Part shown: piece by piece, positions 12,601 to 24,000 of the stretch
How the letters are laid out: each line of letters begins with the position of its first letter
How positions within the stretch are numbered: the first letter of the stretch is position 1
Origin: Zeugodacus cucurbitae
Taxonomy: Eukaryota > Arthropoda > Insecta > Diptera > Tephritidae
Length of the DNA: 64,000 nucleotides
Reading direction: 5' to 3'
Assembly (NCBI RefSeq): GCF_028554725.1
Contig: NC_071668.1
Coordinates: forward strand, 1,612,001 to 1,676,000
Made by a program: the position numbers and the translations under genes
The notes under the pieces: generated by a model
Told to the model about the DNA's origin: nothing
The model's database searches: none
What the model saw: only the letters and a program-made list of their open reading frames with translations

Positions 12601-15600
12601 GACTTACGGAATTTTATTTTCACTGGTAGTCCAAAATTGAAATTCGAGTGAAGAATTATTCAACATTTCTGTTGTAAAATCTGCCGTAATACCTAGAGTT
12701 AGATAATAGCATATCGACTCACCTTCCCGTTTTGGTGATTATCATCTCGGTGCCCAATTCATGGAACTTGTCCCATAGTTCCTTCGTCTCCAGGTGACAC
12801 TGCACCGGCAGCAGATCATCACAGTTGCAGGAGCCGACGATTTTCGGCGCAGACTGTCAACAAAATAAAATCAAATTAGTCGCGATCGATTCCGTGGACC
12901 TAGAGGTGGGTTGTGCTGACTTTGCGTTTTACCTGCGCGGGCTCCGGCGACAGGCGATCCTCGTCGTTGGCTGTGGAACTGTTGGGGCTCTGCGGTGAAG
13001 CGCGCCCCCGACTGCTGCTGCGCCTCGTCTGTTGCGGCACACCGCTACTATCACCATTATTTGCATTGGCGCTATGCTGACTGTGTGTGTGGTGAGCGTG
13101 GCGTTGCAGTTTGTGATGCCCCGGTGGCAGGTGCTGTTGCTGCAATTGATGCCGATGATGTGCGCGCATTGCACGTCCCAACGGCGACTCGGAATCGCTA
13201 CAGTCGACCACATCAACATCCACATCGACATCATCATCAGGCTCGGGATAGGGTTCCACCGAAACGGGACCTGGGAACGAAAGGGAGTAAAAGAAAATTT
13301 AAGAATCTGTTTACAAAATACCGTTAATTGTTAGTAAATTATATTAATATTGGCAAATTCGCTTCCAAAACATAAGAGATGTGTGAACAGCGCGAGTCTG
13401 TCAATTGTATTAGGTTTACTGTGAGGAGTTCCGTTGACAACGTGACACTCCAGCCCTCGCTGCGCATTTTAGCATTTGCGCCTACAATTCGCTAGCTGTC
13501 AAAAGCTACACGCTGCTGTGACAGCCAGTACGTCCCCTCTGTTATCGCAATTGCTCATTTGGGCGGTTATCCAACCATATACTCCTATATATATATATGT
13601 ATGTATGTAAATTTGCGAATGGATATGGTTGCGCATTGCAACCAGTATGCATTCACTGCCACTAATGAGACACAATTAAGTTGGCGGCTGTTATGACAGC
13701 AACAACAACAAACAAAATTTGCATGCACTTGCAGCGCAGTGAGTGAATGTGGCATGCCCCCAGTGCGTAATAGGCGTCGCGCAGATGCATATTTCAGATA
13801 GGAAATTCAATTATTTGTTTTATGAAATTATTTCATGCAAATGACTTGACCAATTGGCCGATTGGCTCGCCAACAATTTGCGGTCACATTCACACATATT
13901 CACGGCAGTGCATCTATGTATATATGTATGTGTGTAATGCAGTATTGGTGTATATTTATTCATTTATTTTTATATTTAATATCAATAATTTAGGTAATTT
14001 GCTGAATACTTCGTCATTTTTTTTTTGCTATTCTTGATGGCAATGATTTTATTGAAAATGTGTTATGACAATTATCAGGTGATCAAATATGACATATTTC
14101 CGTTATTATTTTACTCATTATCATTCAAATATTTGTATCTGTTTGATTTTTTTTTGTTATTTGAATTATGAAATAATTAACGGGATTTTTTAAATTAATC
14201 CTGAATATGAAGTTGTAAATTATATATTATATTTCATTCCTTTTTTTGTCTAGACCTACTTTTTGATTCAATTTCTGTTATCTGATTGGTCTCTTGTTGT
14301 GACGTAGGTCTCAGTCTCAGTGAGTTCTTTCTAGAAAACATTCTATGATGTCTGAGAACAGTAACTTATTTTCTAAAGAACAAGGTTAAGTGAAATTAAT
14401 TTTGTAATATTTGTTCCATGTATCTACCAAGTCACCATATTTACATATCATAGCACGATTTAGTTAATTAAAAAGCTTTAAGGCTTTAATTTCATAAATC
14501 AAATGTGTAAAAAAATAAATGTGGATTTCAGAAAAAGCTTCGATTTATTGGGTGTTGCAACTAAGTGCCACATAAACTATGGCATTAAACGCGTTGCTTC
14601 ATAGTCATACTCATTTACTATTTCAACACAAACCTGCTAGATTATAAAATTACACATTAAGCTCAAATATATTCATAATTTGCGGCGAGTTTTGTGTTTT
14701 TTGCAGATTTATTGGTCAACTCTGTCACTTCTCAACACCCTATAATAGAAGTGAGAAATATTGTTGGAATTTGCATATCACAATGACGTGAAGAACTGAC
14801 AAAACACTTGTAATTCAAATACTAACACACACACACACACACACTAGTTTGTGGTTGCGTTGATTTCTTCGAAAAGCCCAAAATGATGCGCTTCCTCTTC
14901 CATTCAACGATGTTGAAGTGTGAAAAACATTTATTTGCATGCGCTGTCGGCTGTCTCAGCCATCTCAGCTGTCTCGTCCGTCTCGGCGCTTGGCGGCGGC
15001 CGAGTGCCTCTTGGCTAGTAGCACTTTGCCGTGGCAATTTCGAGGCGTTTTACTCTTAATCTGCATAAATAAATGTGTGTGTGTGTGTTTATTTGCGGAC
15101 ACAATGCCACATAAATATGCTATGCATACAACAACAACAACACTTTGGTTGTAATATATAATAATTATGAGTCTTTCAGCTGCATATATTATGTTTATTT
15201 ATGGGCGTGAACCTTTTTTTGATTTGCCTGACTGATTTCGAAATGTGTGAATATTTGCATACACATCAAAACGCCGACGACTGAAACAAGGTTGAAGAAC
15301 AAATAATTCCGTTTCAACATACATAGCAGTCTCAGACAAGCAAAATTATTTCTAGTCATGATATGCAGATTAACATACTATTAACACTTTTGATAAACAC
15401 ATAATTTGGTTTTGCTTTTGACCACAAGTTTTTTATTTTTATTTCGCAGGCCAAATAGCCGAATAGCAGTTAATGAAAACAAGCGTGAATTGTGTGCGGC
15501 AATCTAATCCGATAATACACTAGTCCGACGTTAATTCTAAGCAAAACACAAATAATAGTCAAAATTGAATGAAGAAAATACAAAAGTAAATGAACAGTAA

Positions 15601-18249
15601 ATAAATCAACAGTCAATCAAATTACCGAAATCTAGAAATAACTAGTTTGAATTACATTTTTTGCTGGAGAGCTGAGGCGATAAGAATTTCTTAAATGGCT
15701 CCCTCTGGTACACTTTGTTCCAAAAGACTCTTGCTAAAATTAACTAGTATTTCCTTGGCGACTATCTTGTTGTACGTGCTCTCTTTGCTAATAATCTTTA
15801 TGGGTAGTATAGATAGCGTTGTCAATTTGATAAAGAAATATTCTGAAATCATATCTATACTCCTATTATGAAGAGGAAAGATTTGTATGTATGTTTGTAA
15901 TAAATAAACTCAAAAACTACTGTGACGATTTCAAAAATTCTTCCACCATGGGAAAGCTACATTCACCCCGAGTAACATAGGCTATATTTATTGCTAGAAT
16001 CTCAACTTTCTGGAAATAGCTCCCAGGTGAGGGTATCAAAAAGACGCCGTGATGGAGTATCTTATTCTGAAACTGAAAATTGTCTTACAAGTCATTCTCT
16101 TCGCATCGCAATCGCATGCCAGAGAGTCGAGTAACGAGCGCTTACAGCTGCTGAACAAAATATCAAAACCCCCAAGTACGCGCTTGGGAGTCGACTACGG
16201 AGCGTGTGCAGCGGTTTGAAGAACAAAATATTAGAAAATATTAGAAATCGCACTAGGGCGTCGAGCTCTGAGCGTTCCCAAAGCCTTCAAAATCAGAGAG
16301 AAAGACAGCGGACACGAAATACTACAGGTCGTAATTAAGTTTTAGCTCATTGCAAATAAAAAAAATTGTTCGAATTTTCCTCATTTTACTTTTTTAAAAT
16401 GAACCCACGCAAGTGTGTCAAAACTTATAACTTTCCCGTGCGAAGCCGGCGCCATCTGCTAGTATATAATATTTTGACTTAACAATTAATAATTTCTTAA
16501 AATTTTTTTATTGATTATTCAAATGAATATAATCAAATTTGAAGCAATTGGGGAGGCGATTGGTTAAATTTTTTTTATCCAAAATTGATTCTATCAATAT
16601 AAAACTATGTTCGAAGTTGTGGAGTAATATAAGTTAGCTCCGAATAGTCGAAAAACTATTTATTAATTGTGTTTTTTTTTTTTATCTGAAACTTTAATGA
16701 TTTGATTATTTGAAAATATCATTATATAAAAAATTTTACGGAAAATTCTCAGAAAATATAACTTGAGAAGAAAGAGAGAAGTTATTAACCACATTCATTG
16801 CTGTAAAAAATTCGGTAACCTCTAGAAAAAAATATACTGAACAATCATGTATTCCGTCTTTTCAAAATAAATAAAATATGAGCAATTAAGACGATTTATT
16901 TCATAATAGAAAAAAGGGTGTTTTTTTAGAAGTATGCGGCAGTACTTTTTCGGTCTAGGTCTTGGTCTTTCTGACAACTGTTACTTGACTTATACTCAGT
17001 TTGGTTTGCCATAATAAACAGGCTTACTCATGAACAACGTTTATTGTTGACATACAGCCCCAATTGCTGCAAAAAGTCGTCAAAAATTGAGCCTATAGTT
17101 TGGAATTTATACGAACCAGCCACGACGGTCACTTGGCCGACATTGTTGAATATTTATAATAAAGCTAAATTCTTGGCTCTAACATTAATTTATATGCGTT
17201 TCATTACTTATGGCTCCAGTACAATAAAATAGCAATTTTTTTAATTAAAGAAAACTCTGGTATTCTTATTCAACAGTTCGCTTATTGCTTCCCTCAGAAA
17301 TTTATTTATTTAATATATTTTGGATAGTAAATTGTATAGAAATTTTTAATATTTTAATTGGTTAAATTACAATTTTTTCAAGAATAGTCGCCTGAGCAAC
17401 GTCAACTAAACAAGAATGAGTTATTTTCTATAACAATATACCTGTATAGTTTGATCATATGGCAAAGGGCTGATTGGCGAATGCTATGTAATTAATGGCT
17501 AAAGGCACTAATGAATCCGTTGAGGCAAAAAATTCGTCACTCATATGCAAATAATTATATTTATATAATGTTTAATGCAGTCTTGACTTTCTAGATCTTT
17601 TTAAAAACATAATTTCTAGCTTTAGTTTATGAGCAATAAATGCTCACGTACATATATGTATGTTATTAATTTTAAACGGAAGCGGCACACATGTGCAGCA
17701 ACAACAAAAATTTGTTGAATATGTAAGAACGATAAGTACATCTCATTACTCACTCAAACTCCTTTCGGATGGTTCACGGCTCGAGGCGTTCGCGCCTCGC
17801 GCCATTATCGCAGCGATTGAGAAATCCGTGGCGCCGACACAGGAATTACCGTTGATGGTGTTTGTGGTTGCTGACGCTGTCGCTGTTCTAGTTGCCGCGG
17901 CGGCGGTGGTTGCGAAAACTCCAGATTGATTCAGCAACAATGTGGCAGCTGCAGCGGCTGCGGCCACGGCGGCGGCAGCGGTGGTGGGTGTGGATTTCGT
18001 TGAGGCTGGCGGGACCTGTTGTGTCACGTTAACGGGCAAATAATTCAGATTATGCTTATCGTTATTGTAGTAGTAGTTGTTGTTGTTATTAGTGAAATTT
18101 CGTACGTCCTGTCGACTATATTGTTGTTGTAGTTGCTGTTGTTGATTGTCGTACAGCTTTTGCTGTCTAAATTGGGTTTGCGGCGATGTCGTTGTTGCGG
18201 ACTGTTGTTGTTGCTGTTTTGCCTCTGAGGAATTGTTGCTCAGAAGCAT
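3067..18249 (-). CDS. H15: Tbx20-class T-box transcription factor, probably H15 (six coding exons)
   Basis: This is a nuclear DNA-binding T-box regulator; in Drosophila H15 and its paralogue midline pattern the heart, ectoderm, nervous system and leg. The coding exons are 17754-18249, 12933-13270, 12723-12853, 5725-6010, 5007-5251 and 3067-3613, giving 680 residues. Every intron is GT-AG and the phases (1, 0, 2, 0, 2) restore the frame. In order: Q- and N-rich stretches, polyalanine, the eh1 Groucho motif FSIAAIMA (about 143-150), an acidic DVDVDVVDCSDSES block, and the T-box (about 297-499) with LETKELWDKFHELGTEM, SSWLVAGKADPPPPAR, VSFEKVKLTNNE, NSMHRYQPRIH, VFPETVFTAVTAYQNQ and NPFAKGFRDSSR. 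The C-terminus has RFFPDPLM, ARQHLQMFGRSPYTEMLLP and polyproline. The start is the first ATG after an in-frame TAA. H15 is chosen over midline from the MLLSN start, SREPSERSLSP and the length, as I recall them. The Tbx20 class itself is near certain. Confidence 0.93.
3614..5006 (-). other. H15 intron 5
   Basis: A 1,393 base intron. It holds several (GTT)n or (CAA)n runs (near 3850-3990, 4215-4240 and 4943-4956). Several overlapping open frames lie at 4128-4870, and none has a recognisable domain. No gene is seen inside. Confidence 0.85.
5007..5251 (-). CDS. H15: H15 coding exon 5 (C-terminal T-box)
   Basis: It starts IVLNSMHRYQPRIHLVRLAHG after a TTTCACAG acceptor and ends SSRLTDFD plus two bases of an arginine codon. 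The donor is GTGGGT at 5006. A second GT four bases on (GTAACA) would shift the frame and is rejected, because only the first gives DFDRDPMD across the junction. Confidence 0.96.
5252..5724 (-). other. H15 intron 4
   Basis: A 473 base AT-rich intron between phase-0 T-box exons. Nothing else is recognised in it. Confidence 0.9.
5725..6010 (-). CDS. H15: H15 coding exon 4 (central T-box)
   Basis: It begins A-CGT-ATG after a CCACAG acceptor and gives the RRMFPTVRVSFSG of Tbx20 proteins, then RYRYAYHRSSWLVAGKADPP and VVSFEKVKLTNNEMDKNGQ. The donor GTTAGT starts at 5724, phase 0. Confidence 0.97.
10197..10214. repeat. (GT)9 microsatellite
   Basis: Eighteen bases of uninterrupted GT within a longer GT-rich stretch in intron 3. 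Confidence 0.95.
11228..11535 (+). mobile_element. 308 bp non-autonomous Tc1/mariner deletion derivative
   Basis: The ends are inverted: AGGAGTGTTTTTTTCAGACG at the left, and on the reversed right end AAAGGGTGTGTTTTTTAGAC. TA flanks both sides (11226-11227 and 11536-11537), as expected for a Tc1/mariner target duplication. Inside, ATG ATC AGA CTT ACA GCT GA matches the start of a transposase of the MNRLTxEQRL type. About 35 bases on, a frame reads LLQKVVGDCVSRLEFIQA, which matches the transposase C-terminus. A TTTATAATAAAGCTAA tail follows. Most of the coding region is missing, so the copy is an internal-deletion product inserted in H15 intron 3. Confidence 0.85.
12723..12853 (-). CDS. H15: H15 coding exon 3 (start of the T-box)
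   Basis: It encodes PKIVGSCNCDD and the first T-box block (QCHLETKELWDKFHELGTEMIITKTG). It is too short for an ORF scan and was found from the T-box match. The acceptor is TTGACAG and the donor GTGAGT starts at 12722, phase 2. The last two bases join the next exon as an arginine codon. Only 79 bases separate it from exon 2. Confidence 0.95.
12854..12932 (-). other. H15 intron 2
   Basis: A 79 base intron with GTAAAA donor and TTGACAG acceptor, phase 0. Its size is typical of short fly introns. Confidence 0.9.
12933..13270 (-). CDS. H15: H15 coding exon 2
   Basis: The acceptor has a good pyrimidine tract (TCCCTTTCGTTCCCAG). The first two bases complete the serine codon begun in exon 1 and continue PVSVEPYPEP. 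It encodes an acidic DVDVDVVDCSDSES block, a histidine- and glutamine-rich linker and a serine/proline-rich end (SPQSPNSS, RLSPEPAQ). The donor GTAAAA starts at 12932, phase 0. Confidence 0.9.
13586..13608. repeat. (TA)n/(TGTA)n microsatellite
   Basis: A compound AT-rich microsatellite in H15 intron 1. Confidence 0.9.
14825..14844. repeat. (AC)10 microsatellite
   Basis: Twenty bases of uninterrupted AC in H15 intron 1. Confidence 0.95.
15854..16462 (+). mobile_element. non-autonomous Helitron, complete ends
   Basis: The element starts TCTATACTCCTATTATGAAG and ends CTAG, and sits between A (15853) and T (16463), as rolling-circle Helitrons insert. There is no target duplication or inverted repeat. 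The interior carries stretches typical of the widespread insect Helitron group as I recall it: CTCAAAAACTACTG, GGAAAGCTACATTC and CGAGTAACATAGGCTATATT. Near the end, CGTGCGAAGCCGGCGCC is a GC-rich, partly palindromic segment shortly before CTAG, in the place of the Helitron terminal hairpin. It has no Rep/helicase coding sequence, so it depends on another copy. It lies in H15 intron 1. Confidence 0.85.
16914..17206 (+). mobile_element. truncated Tc1/mariner deletion derivative, same family as 11228-11535
   Basis: The left terminus AAGGGTGTTTTTTTAGAAG is present, followed by the same leader (GACTTATACTCAGTTTGGTT). The start codon has changed to ATA, but NRLTHEQRLLL can still be read, which is the transposase N-terminus. 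After a deletion the C-terminus LLQKVVKN-stop-AYSLEFIRTSHDGHLADI follows in one frame with a stop. The TTTATAATAAAGCTAAATTC tail is kept. The right inverted repeat and TA flanks are not found, so the copy is dead and truncated. Confidence 0.75.
17754..18249 (-). CDS. H15: H15 coding exon 1
   Basis: It runs from ATG (18249) to a phase-1 donor; the GTGAGT begins at 17753. It encodes residues 1-165: polyglutamine tracts, an N/Y run, polyalanine, then the eh1-type motif in DFSIAAIMARG and SREPSERSL. An in-frame TAA lies 9 bases upstream of the ATG, so the start cannot move upstream within this exon. If the donor is ignored the frame stops at 17746. Confidence 0.93.
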
Positions 18250-18750
18250 TTTATCTTAATGTTAACACTTTGAAAATAAATTTGCACTCGATCACACAGT
18301 GAGGATATTATAGGCGTATGACTTGTTTTCGAACAAACGTCAATAGTTTCTAATAAAATCATTTATTTATTTAAACACAAATTTTTCATAATTTTAAAAA
18401 AATTTTGTTTTGATTTTACACTGATTGCCATTCAAGTAATTTCTTGTTCTTCTCGTTCAACAATTTTTCGTAAGCACTTTATTTTAAATATTTCTCGGTT
18501 TCTTTGATCGAAGCGTTTCGCTTTTGTAATTCAGCGTACGCATGCAACACGCTCCACGTACGAGTTCGCAATGCGTAAAGTGGCGACGGCGACAACTCGA
18601 AAATCCGTTAACACGACAACCGCTCCATTGTCACGCTGACCAATGAATGAAGATGCCAAACGGCGGCTGTTGGCGAAATGTCAGGTGGCGCCTGCTCGCC
18701 CCAGTCCGTGCGTTGCTCAGTTGGCGGCGAGCGACATGGCATAGCTTAGG
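18250..18750 (-). promoter_or_regulatory. probable 5' UTR and core promoter region of H15
   Basis: This is the sequence immediately upstream of the H15 ATG on the - strand. The part nearest the ATG is AT-rich; 18530-18740 is clearly richer in GC and CpG. No TATA box is seen in the - orientation. A TCATTC match to the fly initiator (TCAKTY) lies at about 18643-18650, but such short matches are common. The region is assigned from position only. An additional 5' UTR exon further up cannot be excluded. Confidence 0.35.
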
Positions 18751-20680
18751 CACAACATAACAAACGCGCCGCAAACAGTTGTTTGGCGGATTTGGCAGAA
18801 ACAGCTAAGACGCGCTGATAGCCACGGAGGCGGTAGCGTTTCATTCGCAACAGAGCGACGAGTTGGACGAAAGCGTCGGCAGTACAATTTGAATGCAGAG
18901 CGAACGCCGTGCTGTGTTGTTGGAATCGACTATGCGAAACGCACTCGAGTGGCAAGCTGAAAGGCAAGCAAGTGGTGTCGACCGCAGCCCCAGCAGCGGC
19001 AGCGGCAGCAGCAGCTGATCGATGGAGGCGACAATTGCCTGAGCGACGAGTAAACGGCCATTCACAACGAGCCAGCCAGCCACCAGCCAACTGTCAAAAA
19101 ACAACAATAGCAAAAAGCGCCAACAACAAATCATATTAGCGAAATGTAGAAGCAGCGAAAATCAAAAAAAGATCACAAGACGAGCGGCACAAACGAGTCG
19201 AAAAGTTGAGAATCTAACCCGACGAGCAGAGAAATTTATCTTTTCAACACTTGAGGCAGCAGACACTAAGAAACGGTCAGTCGAAAAGCCGGCTGATGGG
19301 TGGAGCGGTGGCACAGCACCGCCACTCTAGGTGAAGGGAGAGAAGCAATGAAACTGAGCACCTTACAGAACTGAATTAAAATGGAATAACAACAACAAGT
19401 CTACTTAAATTATTTGATTCGTTTGCTGCATTGAAGACAGCGGACACCTTCCTCACAGTCACATCAAGTCAAGTCTTCACTCAGCCACTTAAGAGCATAA
19501 AAAACAGTCTCACGTCAACAAACTGCTTGTTCGGGTGGGGGGACGTTAGCGTTAAGGCTCTTTCATTCTACGGAATTGGCTCTCCGTAAAACAAAGTCAA
19601 TATGGAAATGCGATTGCTAGCTGAGAGATGGAGGAAATATTTCGCATACGCTACATATGTTGGGTAGCCACATTCAATTGCACAACAACCGTACAATGGT
19701 GTTGCACATACATATAAACCCATATGAATATGGTCTCTCGTTGAGTACTGCTAGAGAGCCCAATCGTTTGAATTGCTGTGCAGTCTAATTGAATAGCCGT
19801 ACTCAAGCTTTTCCAAAATTATGTGCAGTGACGGAGCTACGCTATGCAAATGTGCGAGAAAGAGCTAAGCTGCTGTGCGCTTGTTGATAGAGAGAGCATT
19901 GTTGGAGAAATGCATTCTGAATTTTCTTCTGCTTTGGAGTAAACGGTTGCCTTCCAATTGGATTTTCTCTATCAGACCCAACGAACTGCGGCCTGCCTTT
20001 TCATTCGCACTCTCACAACAGCAGTAAGACAGAGACAGCACTAATTGCATCATTCCAAGACTCGCTCTCTGCATTGTTGTTGTGTAGTCTTTTTCCGCCC
20101 AATGTTCATTTAAAAATGTCGCCTGCCACTTATAGGCACTACACAAACACACATAATGGAATTATAGTCGTCTCTCTTGTTCGCGCTGCAAGCAGCCATG
20201 ATAAATTCTCCTTTTTGGTGTTTTTCCTCTGTGGTAAATTTTTTTTTCGTCAAGCTCCGCTGTTGACAGCTGCTCGCATTTGTTAATATTTTATTTATTG
20301 GTCAAGTGGTATTGAGTGGAATAACAAGCTGATCTGGTGTGGTTTGTTTCACTTCCTTTACTTTGCTTGGTGTGGAGTGAGCGCAAGAGAGTAGATTTGT
20401 GTTGTTTGCTTTTCTACTACTTCAAATATTCCACCACGTTCCTGGGAACATGTGATGAGCGGAAAATCGTTTGAGTGAAATTGTATGATTGAGTGGAAAT
20501 GTGTTATGTATATGTACTATGTTTATTTATTAATTGTAAAAATTGGTGTATTCAATATATAAAATCAAATATACATATTTATATTTTTTAAAAAAGATTG
20601 AATACATTAGAGAACAATAATTTGCTGGCTTCTTATTTTTAATGTATTCGTCTTGCTACAACTAGGTGAGAACATATGAC
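18751..20680. other. proximal upstream flank, no gene seen
   Basis: It contains a CAG/GCA-rich stretch (about 18985-19017) that opens overlapping frames on both strands, encoding polyalanine or polyleucine. This is a simple-sequence effect rather than evidence of a gene. Otherwise it is mixed-composition non-coding DNA that could hold promoter-proximal enhancers. Confidence 0.5.
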
Positions 20681-20879
20681 TATGTGCTGAATTCTATATT
20701 TGTTGCCTTCTACTCGTATATTCGCTCAAAAGTGGTTTGAAAATTTTGAGTCCACCGATCTTGAGGATGCACCCTGAAGGCCTCTTGAAGCCGTTGTGGA
20801 TAAAATAAAGTCGATGCAAATTCTCCGAAATGGCAGGAGGTGTAGAATGAAAAAGTAAAATATATACACTGGAACGTAT

Positions 20880-21045
20880 GTACATAACTCGAAGATCTCC
20901 ATAACTTGAACACTTGATTTGGCAAAAGCGTTTAGAGGCCAAATTTCATACAATTTTCCTTCTCACTCCTTCTTGCTCTTGAAGAGGCAATAGAGTGCAA
21001 CTTTCATACAAATTTCCTTCCATAAATTGAACTTTTTGGTCAGGA
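20880..21045. repeat. degenerate short tandem/dispersed repeat
   Basis: Two motifs recur. TTTCATACAAWTTTCCTTC occurs near 20943 and 21003. CCATAAMTTGAAC occurs near 20900 and 21020, with a third relative (ACATAACTCGAAG) near 20881. The spacing suggests an old tandem array now diverged. Confidence 0.5.
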
Positions 21046-24000
21046 CATAATACAAAATTTAAAATTTTACTATCAAGGCAGAATTTTAAAAAGAGTCCCT
21101 CTATATCGTACGGAGGCAAACAAAAAATATAATATTACAGATATGGATTGCATAAATCATCTAACAAAGGCATGGGATATAGACGTCAAGAGCCAATAAC
21201 AGCAAACTTTATGCGATGTTAATAAATAGTTTGATTCGAGTTAGAGAAGTTCCATCCTACATAATTTCACAAAATGTTTTCAACAATAACAAAAATCATG
21301 ACTATATTGTACAAAAACAAAAACTAAATTGAATTGGCAAACTTTAATCCCAACGTATTTGATGAGCTGTAATGGCTTCATTCTTTCTAATTTACGACTT
21401 CAGGGAATCTTTTCTTGACCTCTTAACACTCAAATTGTCCACTATCTTTTATTGAATTATAATCCAAAAAATCCGTTCTTTTTAAAGCGATGTCAGCGAA
21501 AGAAAATGGAATTGTTTTAATCCTTTTCCAATAATTGTTAATAAATTCAACCAATAACAGACTCTTAACTTTGTTCGGGTTTTTCCGATTTTTTTTGTAT
21601 TTATTTTTTTTTTGGAAAATTGGATAATACATTTTATTTATTTTGAAGAAAGTAAGAAAACAGTTCGTCACTATTATCCGAAGAATAACTTATAGAGACT
21701 TGATAAATATTAAAATTATTTTTTTTTTTTCAATTTGTTGTTAACATTTTATTTAAATAATTGATTTTTATGAAACGTCAAAGCGATTGTGAAATCTGGC
21801 AGAAAAAAGTACAAGGAAGAAACACATTATTATCCATACGTACTTCGCCTTGGGAAAATTCATGAATATAATAATCATCTCCAATTGAGCCATCAATTTA
21901 CGCTTGCATTTTCATGAATTTATTTATGTCTCAATGAAAGAGCAATAAAACAATTGTAAAAAAGTTCAGGCAAACGCCCACTTAATTCGGCTAAATTTTC
22001 AATTTGAAAACTTAATTAAGCCCCCAAATTCGGGCACAAATATTAGGTTGGCTTCGAAACTGTCACAAGAGAGCACGAACTTAAGCGAACACACGCACAC
22101 ATAGCTGTGAAACGCGGCACTACCGATATCAGCGCCACCAAAAACTGTCAATGTGACATTACAAATTTATTGCCATGTCTGCAACAACAACTACAATAAA
22201 CAGCTCAACATAATCATAGTGGAATTGTGGCAACAGAAGCGACACATATGTAAATTTATTAATTTATAAGTACCGTTAGCAATGCTTACGCCTGTAACCA
22301 CCCTTCTCACCCCCCACCACAACAGCGGCAGCAACTCATAAACAATTCACGAATTTATGATATGTTTTCCCATGTTTTGTTGAACGGCTACGGCTATTTC
22401 AAAATAAGTTTATTTGACTCCGCGGAAATTATGCCTCAATTCATTCGCTTTCTAAAACACACACACACACGCATATATTTGTAAGTGGTACGCAAATGTC
22501 GCGTTATGCAAGATGGCGCGAGATGTTTGTTTGCATACTTCTTCTTCTTCTTCTGCTGTAAGATCTTTCAACTGTGTCTTCCTTCGTGCGCCCAGCTCTC
22601 AATGGCGTGTGAAAGGAAACACAAATTACCGAGCCAAAGGAAGTGGCTGCCGTTGTCAACTTTCCGCCATTGCCACACAGCAGCACTTTTTTATTTATTT
22701 TTATTTTTGTTGTATTTTTTTTTCTAAAGTATGCATACACCCTATACACCCGTGCATGAGCCTCATATGCATATCCGCGATAACTTCTCCGCATATTGGT
22801 TGGTGGTTCTTTTCGAAGTTGTCAGCTGCGTTCGCACATATCACCGCGAGCCGCGGCCAGGAATCGGAATTGCTTTGCTCGAGTGTGTTTGTGTGTTCTC
22901 GGGTGCCGTGCTGTCAGAGCCCGCCGTGTGTTGGCCCGTCTTCCGTCTTCAGCTGCGGTTTTCATTTGCATGCAATTCATTGTGTGGTGGCACTGTTGAT
23001 TTGGTTGGTGACAGTGTCGATGTCGATGTCGGCAGCGGTGACACTGGTAATGATGGCTTTGTTGGTGTTGTCTCTTGGTGGTTGTTTCTGTTGTAATTGT
23101 GCTGCATGCACACACTCGCTTACAAACCGTTAATGGCGGCTATGGTGGCGGTAATAACGGTAATAGCCGCCACTGCTAGCTTTTAGCCTAAGGTATACTG
23201 CGCGATGCTATGTACGCGTATTCTGTATACATAAACACACACAATTGGGTTGAGTTTGTTTGTTTTTTATTGTTTCCTTGCATACTTTATTATTACATTT
23301 CTTTTTGCGCACACGGTGACAATTTTTCAATGATTTGTTTCCTCATTTACATATTCCGCCATATTTTTTTGAATTTTTTTCTTTGCGATACGTTGCATGC
23401 CTCATCGCTGCGGTTGTTTGTTTGTATTGGCTAAGCCTGCTGCAATGACAGCGTACGGTGGTAACTGTTTTTTGCTTTCTCCGCATTTTTTTTCAATTAA
23501 ATTTTTTTCTGGTTGTTTATGCAGGGCTGACAGTCCTGCTAAATGCGCCTGTCTTCCCTGTGTGTGCTTTCAAAATTCATTTCCATACTTTTATTGCGTT
23601 ACGGTAGTTTCACTAAATGATTCAATTTGGTAAAGTCTCATTTCGAATGTCATATGCTCATTATTTAATAAAATTTATTTTGAATACAATTATTATTTTC
23701 AAACCAAAAAAATTGAGTTTTTTTCATCATTTTATGTGTATATTTTTGAGAATAAACTACTCAGTATAATTATTGTTCTCTGGTGCTTATTCAGGAAACT
23801 ACATACATATACCCTTACATATACATACAGCCATGAGTTTCACGCATGAGGCGCTTCAACACCCTCTACACTATTTGCAAACGTTTTTGCTTTCATTTCT
23901 TTAATAAAACGAAGTGTAATTTAGCAAGAATTCGGCAATTTGTAGTTTTGAAATCGGTTTGTGCTTTGAAAGGATTATGGTAGTGCTCTTAATGCTGTTG

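Larger units (their letters stand above)
6011..12722 (-). other. H15 intron 3, large and inside the T-box coding region
   Basis: A 6,712 base intron, the largest of the gene. It contains a 308 bp deleted transposon (11228-11535), dinucleotide runs (9946-9959, 10197-10214, about 10580-10596) and TGTA runs (6396-6416, 7525-7540, 10633-10648). Many short overlapping open frames have no recognised product. It could hold enhancers, but the sequence alone does not show any. Confidence 0.85.
13271..17753 (-). other. H15 intron 1
   Basis: A 4,483 base intron separating the repression-motif exon from the acidic exon, phase 1. It holds a Helitron (15854-16462), a truncated Tc1/mariner derivative (16914-17206), an (AC)10 run and (TA)n/(TGTA)n at 13586-13608. 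No internal gene is recognised. Confidence 0.85.

Noticed and set aside
22513..23133. 206-codon + strand open frame
   Set aside because: Long frames are open in two other + frames and on the - strand over the same bases. The product has no domain and the composition follows local TTC, TTT and TGT-rich DNA.
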